From Alistipes senegalensis (GTDB taxonomy: Bacteria > Bacillota > Clostridia > Oscillospirales > Ruminococcaceae), in assembly GCA_023665275.1 (NCBI GenBank), contig JAMPEF010000006.1:1-64000 (forward strand): a stretch of 64,000 nt of DNA, in the 5' to 3' direction. Shown here piece after piece: positions 8,290 through 16,033 of the stretch. Position 1 is the stretch's first letter. Every line of letters begins with the position of its first letter. Below the pieces are notes generated by a model. It was not told the DNA's origin. It was given only the letters and a program-made list of their open reading frames with translations, and searched no databases. The translations under genes were made by a program, and so were the position numbers.

Positions 8290-8811
8290 ATGGCATACAA
8301 CGAGGCACAAAAAAGACAGCATATAGTTGAGTTGCAGACTTATCTTTATGCTATTTCATTTATCAATAAGGAAGTACCACCAGTAGTTCCAGACGGAGTA
8401 TATAACAGGGAAACTATATTTGCTGTAAAGGCTTTTCAGCATGAATATGGTCTTCAGGAAACAGGAAATACCGACCCTGCAACATGGAATAAAATTGTAA
8501 GCGTATACCGTTCATACATACGTGCAGACCCTATGCCCTATAATGTTTTTCCGTCACAGAATTATGTCGCACATATAGGCGAAAGCGGTCAGCTTGTCTA
8601 TATATTACAAGCTATGTTAGGAGCTGTATGCAGTAGTTATGACAACTCACCGGAAATTAAAGTCTGTGGACATTACAATAAAGAAACTTCTGAAACTGTA
8701 AGATTTTTTCAGAAAAAAGTCGGTCTTCCGCAAAGTGGCAACGTCGACAGTGGTACGTGGAATATGCTTGTAACGTGCTGTGAACACATAAATAATACGC
8801 TTTTTAAATAA
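8290..8811 (+). CDS. Double peptidoglycan-binding-domain protein
   Basis: This 173-aa protein is essentially two PG_binding_1 domains (about residues 8-80 and 95-165), each ending in a GN-D-TWN motif like the repeats of the upstream gene. It contains no catalytic domain and no signal peptide. It lies 19 bases after the SpoIID-like gene with RBS GAAAGGAG, so they are almost certainly co-transcribed. It could be an adaptor that docks onto cortex or wall peptidoglycan together with its neighbour. Confidence 0.8.
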   Translation: MAYNEAQKRQHIVELQTYLYAISFINKEVPPVVPDGVYNRETIFAVKAFQHEYGLQETGNTDPATWNKIVSVYRSYIRADPMPYNVFPSQNYVAHIGESGQLVYILQAMLGAVCSSYDNSPEIKVCGHYNKETSETVRFFQKKVGLPQSGNVDSGTWNMLVTCCEHINNTLFK

Positions 8812-8826
8812 TTTGTCTGTAAACTA

Positions 8827-8855
8827 TTGCAATTTCCGGAAATTTATTGTATAAT
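8827..8855 (+). promoter_or_regulatory. Sigma-A-type promoter for CE2-like esterase
   Basis: TTGCAA (8827-8832) and TATAAT (8850-8855) are separated by 17 bases, about 40 bases before the start codon. Confidence 0.7.
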
Positions 8856-8897
8856 TAAAAAAGCAGAATACGAAAAAATTTCTAAGGAGCAGGAAAA

Positions 8898-10604
8898 ATG
8901 ATAAAAAAACTAATATTGTCGCTGACAGCAGTCTCAGCATTAGTGTGTACATCTGTGTATGCGGCTGGATATAAACCGGCAGACCTGAAAAATTTAGGAA
9001 ATGCAATTCTTGGCAAGGGAGAAGTCACCGCTGAAATGGACTTGACAGGTGATAAGATTGTAGATGTATTTGACCTCGTGGCAATGCGGAAATACTTCAC
9101 ATCAACAGGAGAATTTACAGAAACTACAGTACCGGCTACAGAAGACTATGTAAAATATACCGGCAGAAATTACTATGATGGCAAATCGGCATGGCTTGTA
9201 CAAAGCGGTTCAGCAGTAGAGTTTACTGTAAGTGCAAAGTCTGCTGAAGTCACAATAACCGGTGACCACTCCATAAATAACGATGAAAAATATCGCCCAC
9301 GCTATGCAGTTATAATTGATGGTGAAATAGTTCTTGATGAAGTTCTGAATGAAAAATCAAAAACTGTAAAACTTTTTGACGAAAAAGTTTCACGTACAGC
9401 AGATGTAAAAATAATACATCTTTCGGAGGCTAATAATGGTGCTGTCGGAGTTTCGGAGATAAAGACAGTTTCTGATTCACCTGCTCCGGTAGTACCAGTT
9501 CCGGAAAAGGAACTTTCAATAGAATTTATCGGGGACTCTATAACGTGTGCGTATGGCGTCGAAGGTAAGTCGGCTTATGAAAACTTTTCAACAACAACTG
9601 AAAACTTTATGAAATCCTATGCATATCTTACGGCAAAAAAACTCAATGCAGACTACAGTGCGGTATCATATAGCGGACATGGTATTATTTCGGGCTATTC
9701 AGAAGACGGAAAAATAAATACTAATAGTCTTGTACCGTCTTATTATAAGGATTACGGCAGTCTTAACGATTACGCTAAACCATGGGACTTCACGAAAAAG
9801 CCTAATGATGTTGTTGTAATAAATCTCGGTACTAACGATTATTCATACGTCAGCAAGGATTTTGACAACAGAAGTCAGGAATACGTTGACGGTTATGTTG
9901 AATTTTTAGAAACTGTCCGTGAATGTAATCCAGACGCATATATTATATGTACTATGGGAATTATGGGCGGTCAGGAAATGTGTCCGCTTATTGAACAGGC
10001 TGTCAGCGACTTCAGTAAAAAGAATAATGACAAGAAAATAATGTCATATGAATCGCCTATACAGAATTTCAATGATGATGGTATAGGTTCGGACTGGCAC
10101 CCGTCGGAAGTCACACAACAGAAAAATGCGTATATTCTCGCTGACAAGATATGTAATGCCTTAGGTATGGAATCCGACCAGATAGGACTTGACGTCGCCG
10201 CCGATGCGGATTATAATATAAAATTTGATAGCACTTCAAATGCAGCTACTTATTTTTCGGACTATGATAAATCTTACTGGATTAACGTTGTCAGTGGAGG
10301 TGCGGACAGCGATTCAATAGAAGCTGTAGTTTCCGGAATCGAACTCAAAAAAGGCGGTAAATATAAACTTACTTTTCAAGTTTCCACGACTGACGGAAAA
10401 GAAATTCCCGTTATGATAAGAAATTCCGATAAAACTGAAACTTATTTCAGCGACACTTTCACCGGAGCAGGTGAAAAAAAATCTTTTGAAGCAGAAATTA
10501 CTATGGATAAAAACTGCAAAGATGCTGCATTTGTCCTACAGGTCGGCGGTACAGATTCCTATAATGTAACTCTCTATAACCTGAGACTTGAAAAAACTGC
10601 ATAA
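8898..10604 (+). CDS. Dockerin-bearing CE2-type SGNH carbohydrate esterase
   Basis: The 568-aa preprotein starts with a signal peptide (~1-23). A dockerin-like module follows directly (about 24-72), its second repeat DLTGDKIVDVFDL intact and its first degenerate. A beta-sandwich (about 80-200) precedes an SGNH hydrolase domain (about 210-430) with nucleophile Ser in IEFIGDSITCAYG, Asn in LGTNDYSY and His in SDWHPSE. A C-terminal CBM-like beta-sandwich (~440-568) follows. Jelly-roll plus SGNH is the architecture of carbohydrate esterase family 2, which deacetylates xylan or glucomannan. An N-terminal dockerin is less common than a C-terminal one. RBS is AAGGAGCAGG. Confidence 0.85.
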   Translation: MIKKLILSLTAVSALVCTSVYAAGYKPADLKNLGNAILGKGEVTAEMDLTGDKIVDVFDLVAMRKYFTSTGEFTETTVPATEDYVKYTGRNYYDGKSAWLVQSGSAVEFTVSAKSAEVTITGDHSINNDEKYRPRYAVIIDGEIVLDEVLNEKSKTVKLFDEKVSRTADVKIIHLSEANNGAVGVSEIKTVSDSPAPVVPVPEKELSIEFIGDSITCAYGVEGKSAYENFSTTTENFMKSYAYLTAKKLNADYSAVSYSGHGIISGYSEDGKINTNSLVPSYYKDYGSLNDYAKPWDFTKKPNDVVVINLGTNDYSYVSKDFDNRSQEYVDGYVEFLETVRECNPDAYIICTMGIMGGQEMCPLIEQAVSDFSKKNNDKKIMSYESPIQNFNDDGIGSDWHPSEVTQQKNAYILADKICNALGMESDQIGLDVAADADYNIKFDSTSNAATYFSDYDKSYWINVVSGGADSDSIEAVVSGIELKKGGKYKLTFQVSTTDGKEIPVMIRNSDKTETYFSDTFTGAGEKKSFEAEITMDKNCKDAAFVLQVGGTDSYNVTLYNLRLEKTA

Positions 10605-10610
10605 TTTAAA

Positions 10611-10640
10611 AAAATCCGTACATTTTGTGCGGATTTTTTA
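10611..10640. terminator. Bidirectional terminator
   Basis: A stem AAAATCCGTAC/GTGCGGATTTT, flanked by A and T runs, lies between the esterase gene and the convergent XRE gene. It slightly overlaps the XRE stop codon. Confidence 0.75.
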
Positions 10641-10865
10641 TTTTTTATAAGTTTTTATATTGGTACGTCCTAAAATATAATCGGCGGAGACTTTATAGAA
10701 ATCTGCAAGGGTCACAAGATGTCTGACAGGTAATTCACGTTCACCGGTTTCATAGCGTGAGTATTGTTCTTGTGTTGTGCGGAGAAGTCTTGCAATATCG
10801 CATTGTCTTAAATCTTCATCTTCTCTTAAATCCTTTAACCGTTGCAGATAATACACCAAATACAC
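10638..10865 (-). CDS. XRE-family helix-turn-helix regulator
   Basis: This 75-aa protein is one Cro/CI-type HTH domain. It shows RQCDIARLLRTTQEQYSRYETGE, covering the turn and recognition helix, and ends with VSADYILGRT, typical of small XRE repressors. It has no sensory or oligomerisation domain. Upstream of its start lie two TCGAT(A/T)AAATT half-sites 16 bases apart (10867-10877 and 10883-10893), possible operators for autoregulation. Its targets are not evident, although the divergent lipoprotein at 10999 is the natural candidate. Confidence 0.85.
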   Translation of the reverse strand: MYLVYYLQRLKDLREDEDLRQCDIARLLRTTQEQYSRYETGERELPVRHLVTLADFYKVSADYILGRTNIKTYKK

Positions 10866-10998
10866 CTCGATAAAATTATTTTTCGATTAAATTTTACCAT
10901 AAACAACCAAAAATACATTATTTTTATATCCATTTAGATATAAAATAATAATTTAATGTAAGTTTTGATATATAATGATTTAAAAGGTGGTGATATTT

Positions 10999-11325
10999 AT
11001 GAAAAAGATTTTTGCAGTGTTTCTGTGCATGATTATGTGTTTTGCACTTTTCAGTTGCGGAGGAGGAAAAGTTGACTACAAAGACGTTGAAAGTTTTGAA
11101 GCTGCACTCGATGCCGGTGAAGACCTTACCGGAAAAACTGTTACATTTACTGTAAAGGAAATTGTGCCGGACAGTGCTTTCGGCTATAATCTCCATGCAG
11201 GCGAAAAACTTAATTTTTGCTCGTCTAAAAATCCGAATGTTGAGGTAGGGGACACGGTAACCGTAAAAGTTAAAAGTGTTAATTCAATATTGATGCACTA
11301 TGTAATATCTTATACAATGAAATAA
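10999..11325 (+). CDS. Small secreted lipoprotein, OB-fold-like
   Basis: The 108-aa preprotein has a lipoprotein signal with lipobox LFSCGGG (Cys about residue 18). The mature domain of about 85 residues contains DLTGKTVTFTVKEI and VEVGDTVTVKVKSV, suggestive of a small beta-barrel/OB-type fold. Function is unknown. ATG at 10999 is chosen over GTG 10987 because the RBS AAGGTGGTGA occupies the upstream codons. It is divergent from the XRE regulator at 10638-10865. Confidence 0.75.
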   Translation: MKKIFAVFLCMIMCFALFSCGGGKVDYKDVESFEAALDAGEDLTGKTVTFTVKEIVPDSAFGYNLHAGEKLNFCSSKNPNVEVGDTVTVKVKSVNSILMHYVISYTMK

Positions 11326-11377
11326 TACTGAAAAGAAAATTTCTCAAAAATAATTTGTAAATTTTTTCTGTAAGGTA

Positions 11378-11406
11378 TTGCATTTTTATGTAAAATGTAG
11401 TATAAT
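11378..11406 (+). promoter_or_regulatory. Sigma-A-type promoter for fba
   Basis: TTGCAT (11378-11383) and TATAAT (11401-11406) with a 17-base spacer precede a ~55-base leader and the fba RBS AGGAGGA. Confidence 0.75.
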
Positions 11407-11464
11407 GATATTGCAGGGCTGAAAAATGCCCTCCGACAGTAAATTATCAGGAGGAATTTTAATT

Positions 11465-12328
11465 ATGTTAGTTTCGGCTACAGAAATGCTTCAGAAAGCA
11501 AGAGCTGGCAAATATGCAGTTGGTCAGTTCAACATCAACAACCTTGAGTGGACTAAGGCTATTCTCCTTACAGCTCAGGAATGTAATTCACCCGTTATTC
11601 TCGGTGTTTCAGAGGGTGCAGGCAAGTATATGACAGGTTTTGAAACTGTCGCAGCTATGGTTAAGGCTATGGACGAATCACTTGGAATCACTGTTCCGGT
11701 TGCTCTCCACCTCGACCACGGTTCATATGACGGCTGTTATAAGTGCATCAAGGCTGGTTTTACATCAATCATGTTTGACGGCTCACACTTCCCGATTGAA
11801 GAAAACGTTTCTAAGACTACTGAACTCGTTAACGTTGCACACCAGCTCGGACTTTCAATTGAAGCTGAAGTAGGTGCTATCGGTGGTGAAGAAGACGGCG
11901 TTGTAGGTAAGGGCGAATGTGCAGACCCTAACGAATGCAAGCAGATTGCTGACCTCGGTGTTGATTTCCTCGCTGCTGGTATCGGCAATATTCACGGCGT
12001 ATATCCGGAAAACTGGGAAGGTCTCAGCTTTGAAACTCTTGAAGCTGTAAATAATGCAGTAGGTGAAATGCCACTTGTTCTCCATGGTGGTACAGGTATT
12101 CCGGACGATATGATTACTAAGGCTATATCACTTGGCGTTGCTAAAATCAACGTTAATACAGAGTGCCAGCTCGTATTTGCAGACGCAACAAGAGGTTACA
12201 TTGAAGCAGGTAAGGACAAGCAGGGTAAGGGATTTGACCCACGTAAGCTCCTAGCTCCTGGTTTTGAGGCTATCAAGGCTAAAGTAAAGGAAAAAATGGA
12301 ACTTTTCGGTAGCGTTGACAAGGCTTGA
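11465..12328 (+). CDS. fba: Class II fructose-bisphosphate aldolase
   Basis: This 287-aa zinc-dependent aldolase interconverts fructose 1,6-bisphosphate with DHAP and glyceraldehyde 3-phosphate in glycolysis. Visible signatures are the HLDHGSY zinc/catalytic motif near residue 80, EAEVGAIGGEEDG, NIHGVYP, LHGGTGIP and INVNTECQ. ATG 11465 is chosen because AGGAGGA lies just upstream. An upstream in-frame ATG at 11426 has no RBS. Codon use looks highly biased, as expected for an abundant enzyme. Monocistronic, with a strong terminator. Confidence 0.95.
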   Translation: MLVSATEMLQKARAGKYAVGQFNINNLEWTKAILLTAQECNSPVILGVSEGAGKYMTGFETVAAMVKAMDESLGITVPVALHLDHGSYDGCYKCIKAGFTSIMFDGSHFPIEENVSKTTELVNVAHQLGLSIEAEVGAIGGEEDGVVGKGECADPNECKQIADLGVDFLAAGIGNIHGVYPENWEGLSFETLEAVNNAVGEMPLVLHGGTGIPDDMITKAISLGVAKINVNTECQLVFADATRGYIEAGKDKQGKGFDPRKLLAPGFEAIKAKVKEKMELFGSVDKA

Positions 12329-12340
12329 TTTTAAAAACTA

Positions 12341-12372
12341 TACGGACATTGAAAAATGTCCGTATTTTTTTT
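12341..12372 (+). terminator. Intrinsic terminator after fba
   Basis: A perfect 9-bp stem TACGGACAT/ATGTCCGTA is followed by eight or more T residues. Confidence 0.85.
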
Positions 12373-12399
12373 ATCAGGCATAGCAGAAATATTCAGGAC

Positions 12400-12428
12400 T
12401 TGACATTATTTCTGAAATAATTTATAAT
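12400..12428 (+). promoter_or_regulatory. Promoter with palindrome in its spacer (lipid gene)
   Basis: TTGACA (12400-12405) and TATAAT (12423-12428) flank a 17-base spacer. A perfect palindrome ATTATTTC-T-GAAATAAT (12405-12421) fills that spacer. The position is ideal for a repressor blocking RNA polymerase. The repressor is not identified. Confidence 0.7.
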
Positions 12429-12461
12429 ATTACTAACATTAATTATTGAATGGAGCTAATT

Positions 12462-15047
12462 ATGAAAAACGGATATATTAAATATAGGCATACGATTGAT
12501 AAAATTATCAGCCATTACAGTGAGAAAAATGCTGTACGATATATGCGCAACAACGGAAGTATTGATACATTGACTTTTGCACAGCTTGGAAAATTTTTCA
12601 GGGACGTTGAAAATAAAATGTCGTTAATGCGTCTCGGAGCAGGTGACAGAGCGGTTATACTCGCACCGCTTTCACCCGCCGGAGTTTTCACGGGAATAGC
12701 ACTGACGTACTGCAATGTTACAGTTGTTCCGGTTGATTCTTCGCTTCCGGTTGAAGAAATCAAAAAACTTATTGAGTTCTCCGATGTAAAGGCACTTTTT
12801 ACAACGGATTCCATATATGAAATTTTAGGAAAAAATATCACGGAAAATATACCGTGCTATCGTCTTGGTGATACACTTGAAATAGTTCCCTTTACAGACT
12901 TTCCGGAAACAACGAAAGAAAATCCCGACCCTGACCCCGAACTTATAGCTATTATTTATTCCTCCGGTACTACAGGACAGATGAAAGGAATTGAAGTCCC
13001 GTATATTTCAACTCTGAAATCAAGACTTGTTACGTTGCGCCTTTCCGGAATAAAGGGTTATATGAGTTATTTATTAATGCTTCCGTTCAATCATATTGCC
13101 GGATTTACCAGCGTGACGACGTGTTTTCTTTCCGGTTGTGAAATCGACTTCATAGAAGACGCCGACGCCACAAAATTACAGAAGGCTTTTCTTACTTTTC
13201 AGCCGTCATTTTACATAATGATTCCGAAAGTTTACGAAATCATGGAACAGAAAATTAAAAGTGCAGTTCATGAAAAGGGAAAAATTATTGAAACTGCATT
13301 CAATGGTATGCTGAAACTTTCCGGATTTTCAAGAAAATATCTCGGAATAAATTTCGGCAGAAAACTTTTTATGTTCATACGCAAGGAGGCTATGGGAAAA
13401 AATATCTTCGGTTTTGCAACCGGTGCATCACCGTGCCGTCCTGAAACAGCTGAGTTTTATTTGAGTCTGGGCATTGAATTTGAAAATTTTTACGCCTCCA
13501 CGGAAACTAATGTAACTCTAACGGCAACAGGCGTACTTGACAGGTGGTCGCCGGATTCTGTAGGCAACGTAAATCATCACCCTGAAATAAAAGTACGTAT
13601 CAGACAGCCTGATAAAAACGGTACGGGCGAAATAATGGTTAAAACTGAACTTATCATGAAAGGATATTTCAGACAGCCCGAACTTACAGCCTCAGTATTT
13701 GAAGACGGCTGGTTCAGAACGGGCGATTACGGATATATCGACGAAAAAGGCTATTTATACGTTACCGGACGTATTAAAGAAAGTATCATCTTGCAGAACG
13801 GAAAAAAAGTCTCACCCGCTGACGTGGATAATTATTATATAAAAAGGCTTCCGGAATATGATATGGCAAGCCGTGGTATTCAGGCGGACGGCAACAGTTA
13901 TGACGAAATTCATTTATTTGTTTCCGTTGAAAAATTAAATGATAAAGATTTTTCCGTAATCTACAACGAAATTATGAAAGTTTCAAGAAATGCTCCGGAA
14001 ATGTACCGCATTTCTGAAATTCATTTTATACCGGAAATAAAACGTACAGCGGTCGGAAAAGTAAAGCGTTTCCGCCTCAATCCCGACGAAAGCATAAATA
14101 TTAATGAAAAAATATTATTACCGGAGAATATTTCCGGAAACGATATAATTAATACTGTTATTGAATGTATAAAACGTCTTGAAATGCCTGACGATGATTT
14201 TGTAATTTCACCGGAAATGCGTCTTAATGAAGATATCGGCATGGAATCGCTGAATATCTTTGAAATGTGTACCGAACTTGACGGGATATATAATGTTTCA
14301 GTTGAGGAATACCTTTTTGATGAAATAACTGTCAGTGATATTGCCGAAATTATCAAGTACGGAAAATGTCGTAATATGCCGGAAGAAAATCTTGACCGCT
14401 ATCCGCTTGAAAAAACAAGAAGAGATTTACAGAAATTTGAGGCTTTTACTAAACTTTCAAGAAAAATTTATAATTTTAAAATTTACGGAAAAAATAATAT
14501 AAAAAAAGGTGAAAAATATATTTTCTGTCCTAACCATGAATGTCATTTTGACGGAATGTGGGTTATCGGCTGTCTTGACCGTGAAACAAAAAAAAATATC
14601 TGTAGTGTTGCAGCGGATTATCTTTTTAAGGAAAAAATTTATAATTTCGGCGTCAAGGTAATGGGCGGAATACCCATACACCGTAACGGTAATTCTGCAC
14701 CCGCTATGAAACGTGCCTTGAAATGTCTGAAAACGGGTAAACACAGTCTTCTTATACACCCTGAGGGAACTCGCACAAGTGACGGAAAACTGGGAGTTTT
14801 CAAGAAAGGTGCGGCAAAACTTGCCATTAAATCCGGAGTGAAAATAATTCCGGTATGCATTGACGGTGCATATGAAATTTTTCCACGTTTCAAGGATTAT
14901 CCGAAACTTTTTGATTTTGATAACATGAAGAGGCTTCCAGTGAGTATACGTTTCGGAAAACCTATCTCTCCGGCAAACAAAACCGAAAACGAACTTACAA
15001 GCGAAATACAGCAACAAATTTATTTAATGAAAAAATATTTGAGGTGA
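12462..15047 (+). CDS. Fused acyl-adenylating ligase, acyl carrier domain and PlsC-type acyltransferase
   Basis: The 861-aa protein has three modules. An ANL adenylation domain (about 1-530) carries YSSGTTGQMKG (~166), ASTETN (~344), GWFRTGDYGYI (~415) and a C-terminal Lys in AVGKVKRF. An acyl-carrier-like domain (about 555-635) has the likely phosphopantetheine serine in IGMESLN. A 1-acylglycerol-3-phosphate-type acyltransferase (about 650-861) has NHECHFD and HPEGTRTSDG. It would activate a fatty acid, load it on the carrier and transfer it to a lysolipid. E. coli Aas has the same activities in the opposite order. Start ATG 12462 follows GGAG. The HAD gene is 6 bases downstream. Confidence 0.85.
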   Translation: MKNGYIKYRHTIDKIISHYSEKNAVRYMRNNGSIDTLTFAQLGKFFRDVENKMSLMRLGAGDRAVILAPLSPAGVFTGIALTYCNVTVVPVDSSLPVEEIKKLIEFSDVKALFTTDSIYEILGKNITENIPCYRLGDTLEIVPFTDFPETTKENPDPDPELIAIIYSSGTTGQMKGIEVPYISTLKSRLVTLRLSGIKGYMSYLLMLPFNHIAGFTSVTTCFLSGCEIDFIEDADATKLQKAFLTFQPSFYIMIPKVYEIMEQKIKSAVHEKGKIIETAFNGMLKLSGFSRKYLGINFGRKLFMFIRKEAMGKNIFGFATGASPCRPETAEFYLSLGIEFENFYASTETNVTLTATGVLDRWSPDSVGNVNHHPEIKVRIRQPDKNGTGEIMVKTELIMKGYFRQPELTASVFEDGWFRTGDYGYIDEKGYLYVTGRIKESIILQNGKKVSPADVDNYYIKRLPEYDMASRGIQADGNSYDEIHLFVSVEKLNDKDFSVIYNEIMKVSRNAPEMYRISEIHFIPEIKRTAVGKVKRFRLNPDESININEKILLPENISGNDIINTVIECIKRLEMPDDDFVISPEMRLNEDIGMESLNIFEMCTELDGIYNVSVEEYLFDEITVSDIAEIIKYGKCRNMPEENLDRYPLEKTRRDLQKFEAFTKLSRKIYNFKIYGKNNIKKGEKYIFCPNHECHFDGMWVIGCLDRETKKNICSVAADYLFKEKIYNFGVKVMGGIPIHRNGNSAPAMKRALKCLKTGKHSLLIHPEGTRTSDGKLGVFKKGAAKLAIKSGVKIIPVCIDGAYEIFPRFKDYPKLFDFDNMKRLPVSIRFGKPISPANKTENELTSEIQQQIYLMKKYLR

Positions 15048-15053
15048 TAAAAA

Positions 15054-15650
15054 ATGATTATCGGCGTTGATTGTGACGGCGTACTTACAGATATGATGGC
15101 GTATATTTTTCATTATGGTGAAAAATGGTTCGGTCGCAAGCCTGAAAAATGCAATTCAATAAATCCCAGCGATATTTTCGGTTGTACAAAAAGACAGGAG
15201 GTGCTTTTTGCAACAAGGTATTTTTTCACTTACTGCAAAAAATGGAAACCTCGTAAAGATGCCCGTGCTGTTCTCCGTAAGCTAAAAAAAGATGGGCATG
15301 AATTATATCAGATTACCGCAAGAAAATTTGCGTCTGGAAATAATCCGCTGGGACTTTACAGCAGATACATCTATAAAAAGTGGCTTAAAGAAAATAAATT
15401 TAATTTCGACGGCATTTTTTTCTGTTCCGACCACAAGGGCGCACCTGAAAAACTCAAGGGAATAAGACATTTTTCAGCAGATATAATGATTGACGACAGA
15501 CCCGATATTGCTTTTTATCTCGCTGAAAAAGGCGTTAAAGTATTGCTGTTTAATACGCCATACAATAAAGACGTAAGTCATAAAAATATAACAAGGGTCT
15601 ATGACTGGAAAGACGTTTACAGAAAGATTTCACAGATTGCAGATAAATGA
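15054..15650 (+). CDS. HAD-superfamily phosphatase, 5'-nucleotidase-like
   Basis: The 198-aa protein belongs to the HAD fold close to the 5'(3')-deoxyribonucleotidase group. Motif I is VDCDGVLTD at the N-terminus, with Asp nucleophile and Asp acid/base. A Thr in YQITARK fits motif II, and IDDRPD fits the motif IV acidic pair. The substrate is unclear: a nucleotide or a small phosphorylated metabolite. Six bases separate it from the acyltransferase fusion, so they share a transcript. A link to lipid or phosphatidate turnover is only an inference from that context. Confidence 0.78.
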   Translation: MIIGVDCDGVLTDMMAYIFHYGEKWFGRKPEKCNSINPSDIFGCTKRQEVLFATRYFFTYCKKWKPRKDARAVLRKLKKDGHELYQITARKFASGNNPLGLYSRYIYKKWLKENKFNFDGIFFCSDHKGAPEKLKGIRHFSADIMIDDRPDIAFYLAEKGVKVLLFNTPYNKDVSHKNITRVYDWKDVYRKISQIADK

Positions 15651-15671
15651 AAAATTTTTCTGAAAAAACTA

Positions 15672-15700
15672 TAGACAAATTTTATTTTTTGTGATAGAAT
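15672..15700 (+). promoter_or_regulatory. Sigma-A-type promoter for PC4-like gene
   Basis: TAGACA (15672-15677) and TAGAAT (15695-15700) have a 17-base spacer, 33 bases before the ATG. Confidence 0.6.
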
Positions 15701-15732
15701 ATTATTACTATATTATGGAAAGGAAGTTTTTT

Positions 15733-15966
15733 ATGGCAGAGCTTAAATTTGAAATTACTGAAAAAATCGGCGTACTTTCTGAAAATGCTAAGGGTTGGAC
15801 TAAGGAAATCAACCTTGTAAGCTGGAATGAACATGACCCTAAATATGATATCCGTGAATGGTCACCAGACCACTCAAGAATGGGCAAGGGAGTTACTCTC
15901 AATGCCGACGAACTCGCAGAACTGAAAGAAGTTCTTGCAAAAATTGACCTTGATTCCTTTGAATAA
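15733..15966 (+). CDS. PC4/YdbC-like single-stranded nucleic-acid-binding protein
   Basis: This 77-aa protein matches the bacterial YdbC family, relatives of the PC4 transcription coactivator domain that binds single-stranded DNA as a dimer. Characteristic stretches are ISVLSEN-type GVLSENAKGWTKE, VSWN, KYDIREWSPDH and MGKGVTL. ATG 15733 is taken because AAGGAAG lies 7 bases upstream. The longer frame from 15691 starts within the promoter. It is monocistronic between its promoter and a strong bidirectional terminator. Confidence 0.85.
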   Translation: MAELKFEITEKIGVLSENAKGWTKEINLVSWNEHDPKYDIREWSPDHSRMGKGVTLNADELAELKEVLAKIDLDSFE

Positions 15967-15980
15967 TTCCACAATATGTA

Positions 15981-16016
15981 AAAAAAGCTGTACTGAAAAT
16001 CATGTACAGCTTTTTT
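15981..16016. terminator. Bidirectional terminator
   Basis: A perfect 13-bp stem AAAAAAGCTGTAC/GTACAGCTTTTTT separates the PC4-like gene and the convergent GH5 gene. Confidence 0.88.
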
Positions 16017-16033
16017 GCTTAAATTTTATTTTG

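Noticed and set aside
4791..8811. Prophage or phage lysis cassette around the GH25 gene
   Set aside because: No holin, integrase, portal, tail or capsid genes adjoin; the neighbours are peptidoglycan-binding and SpoIID-like proteins.
14457..15017. 186-codon minus-strand ORF inside the acyltransferase domain
   Set aside because: It is an antisense shadow of a well-supported domain, with no RBS or recognisable motif.
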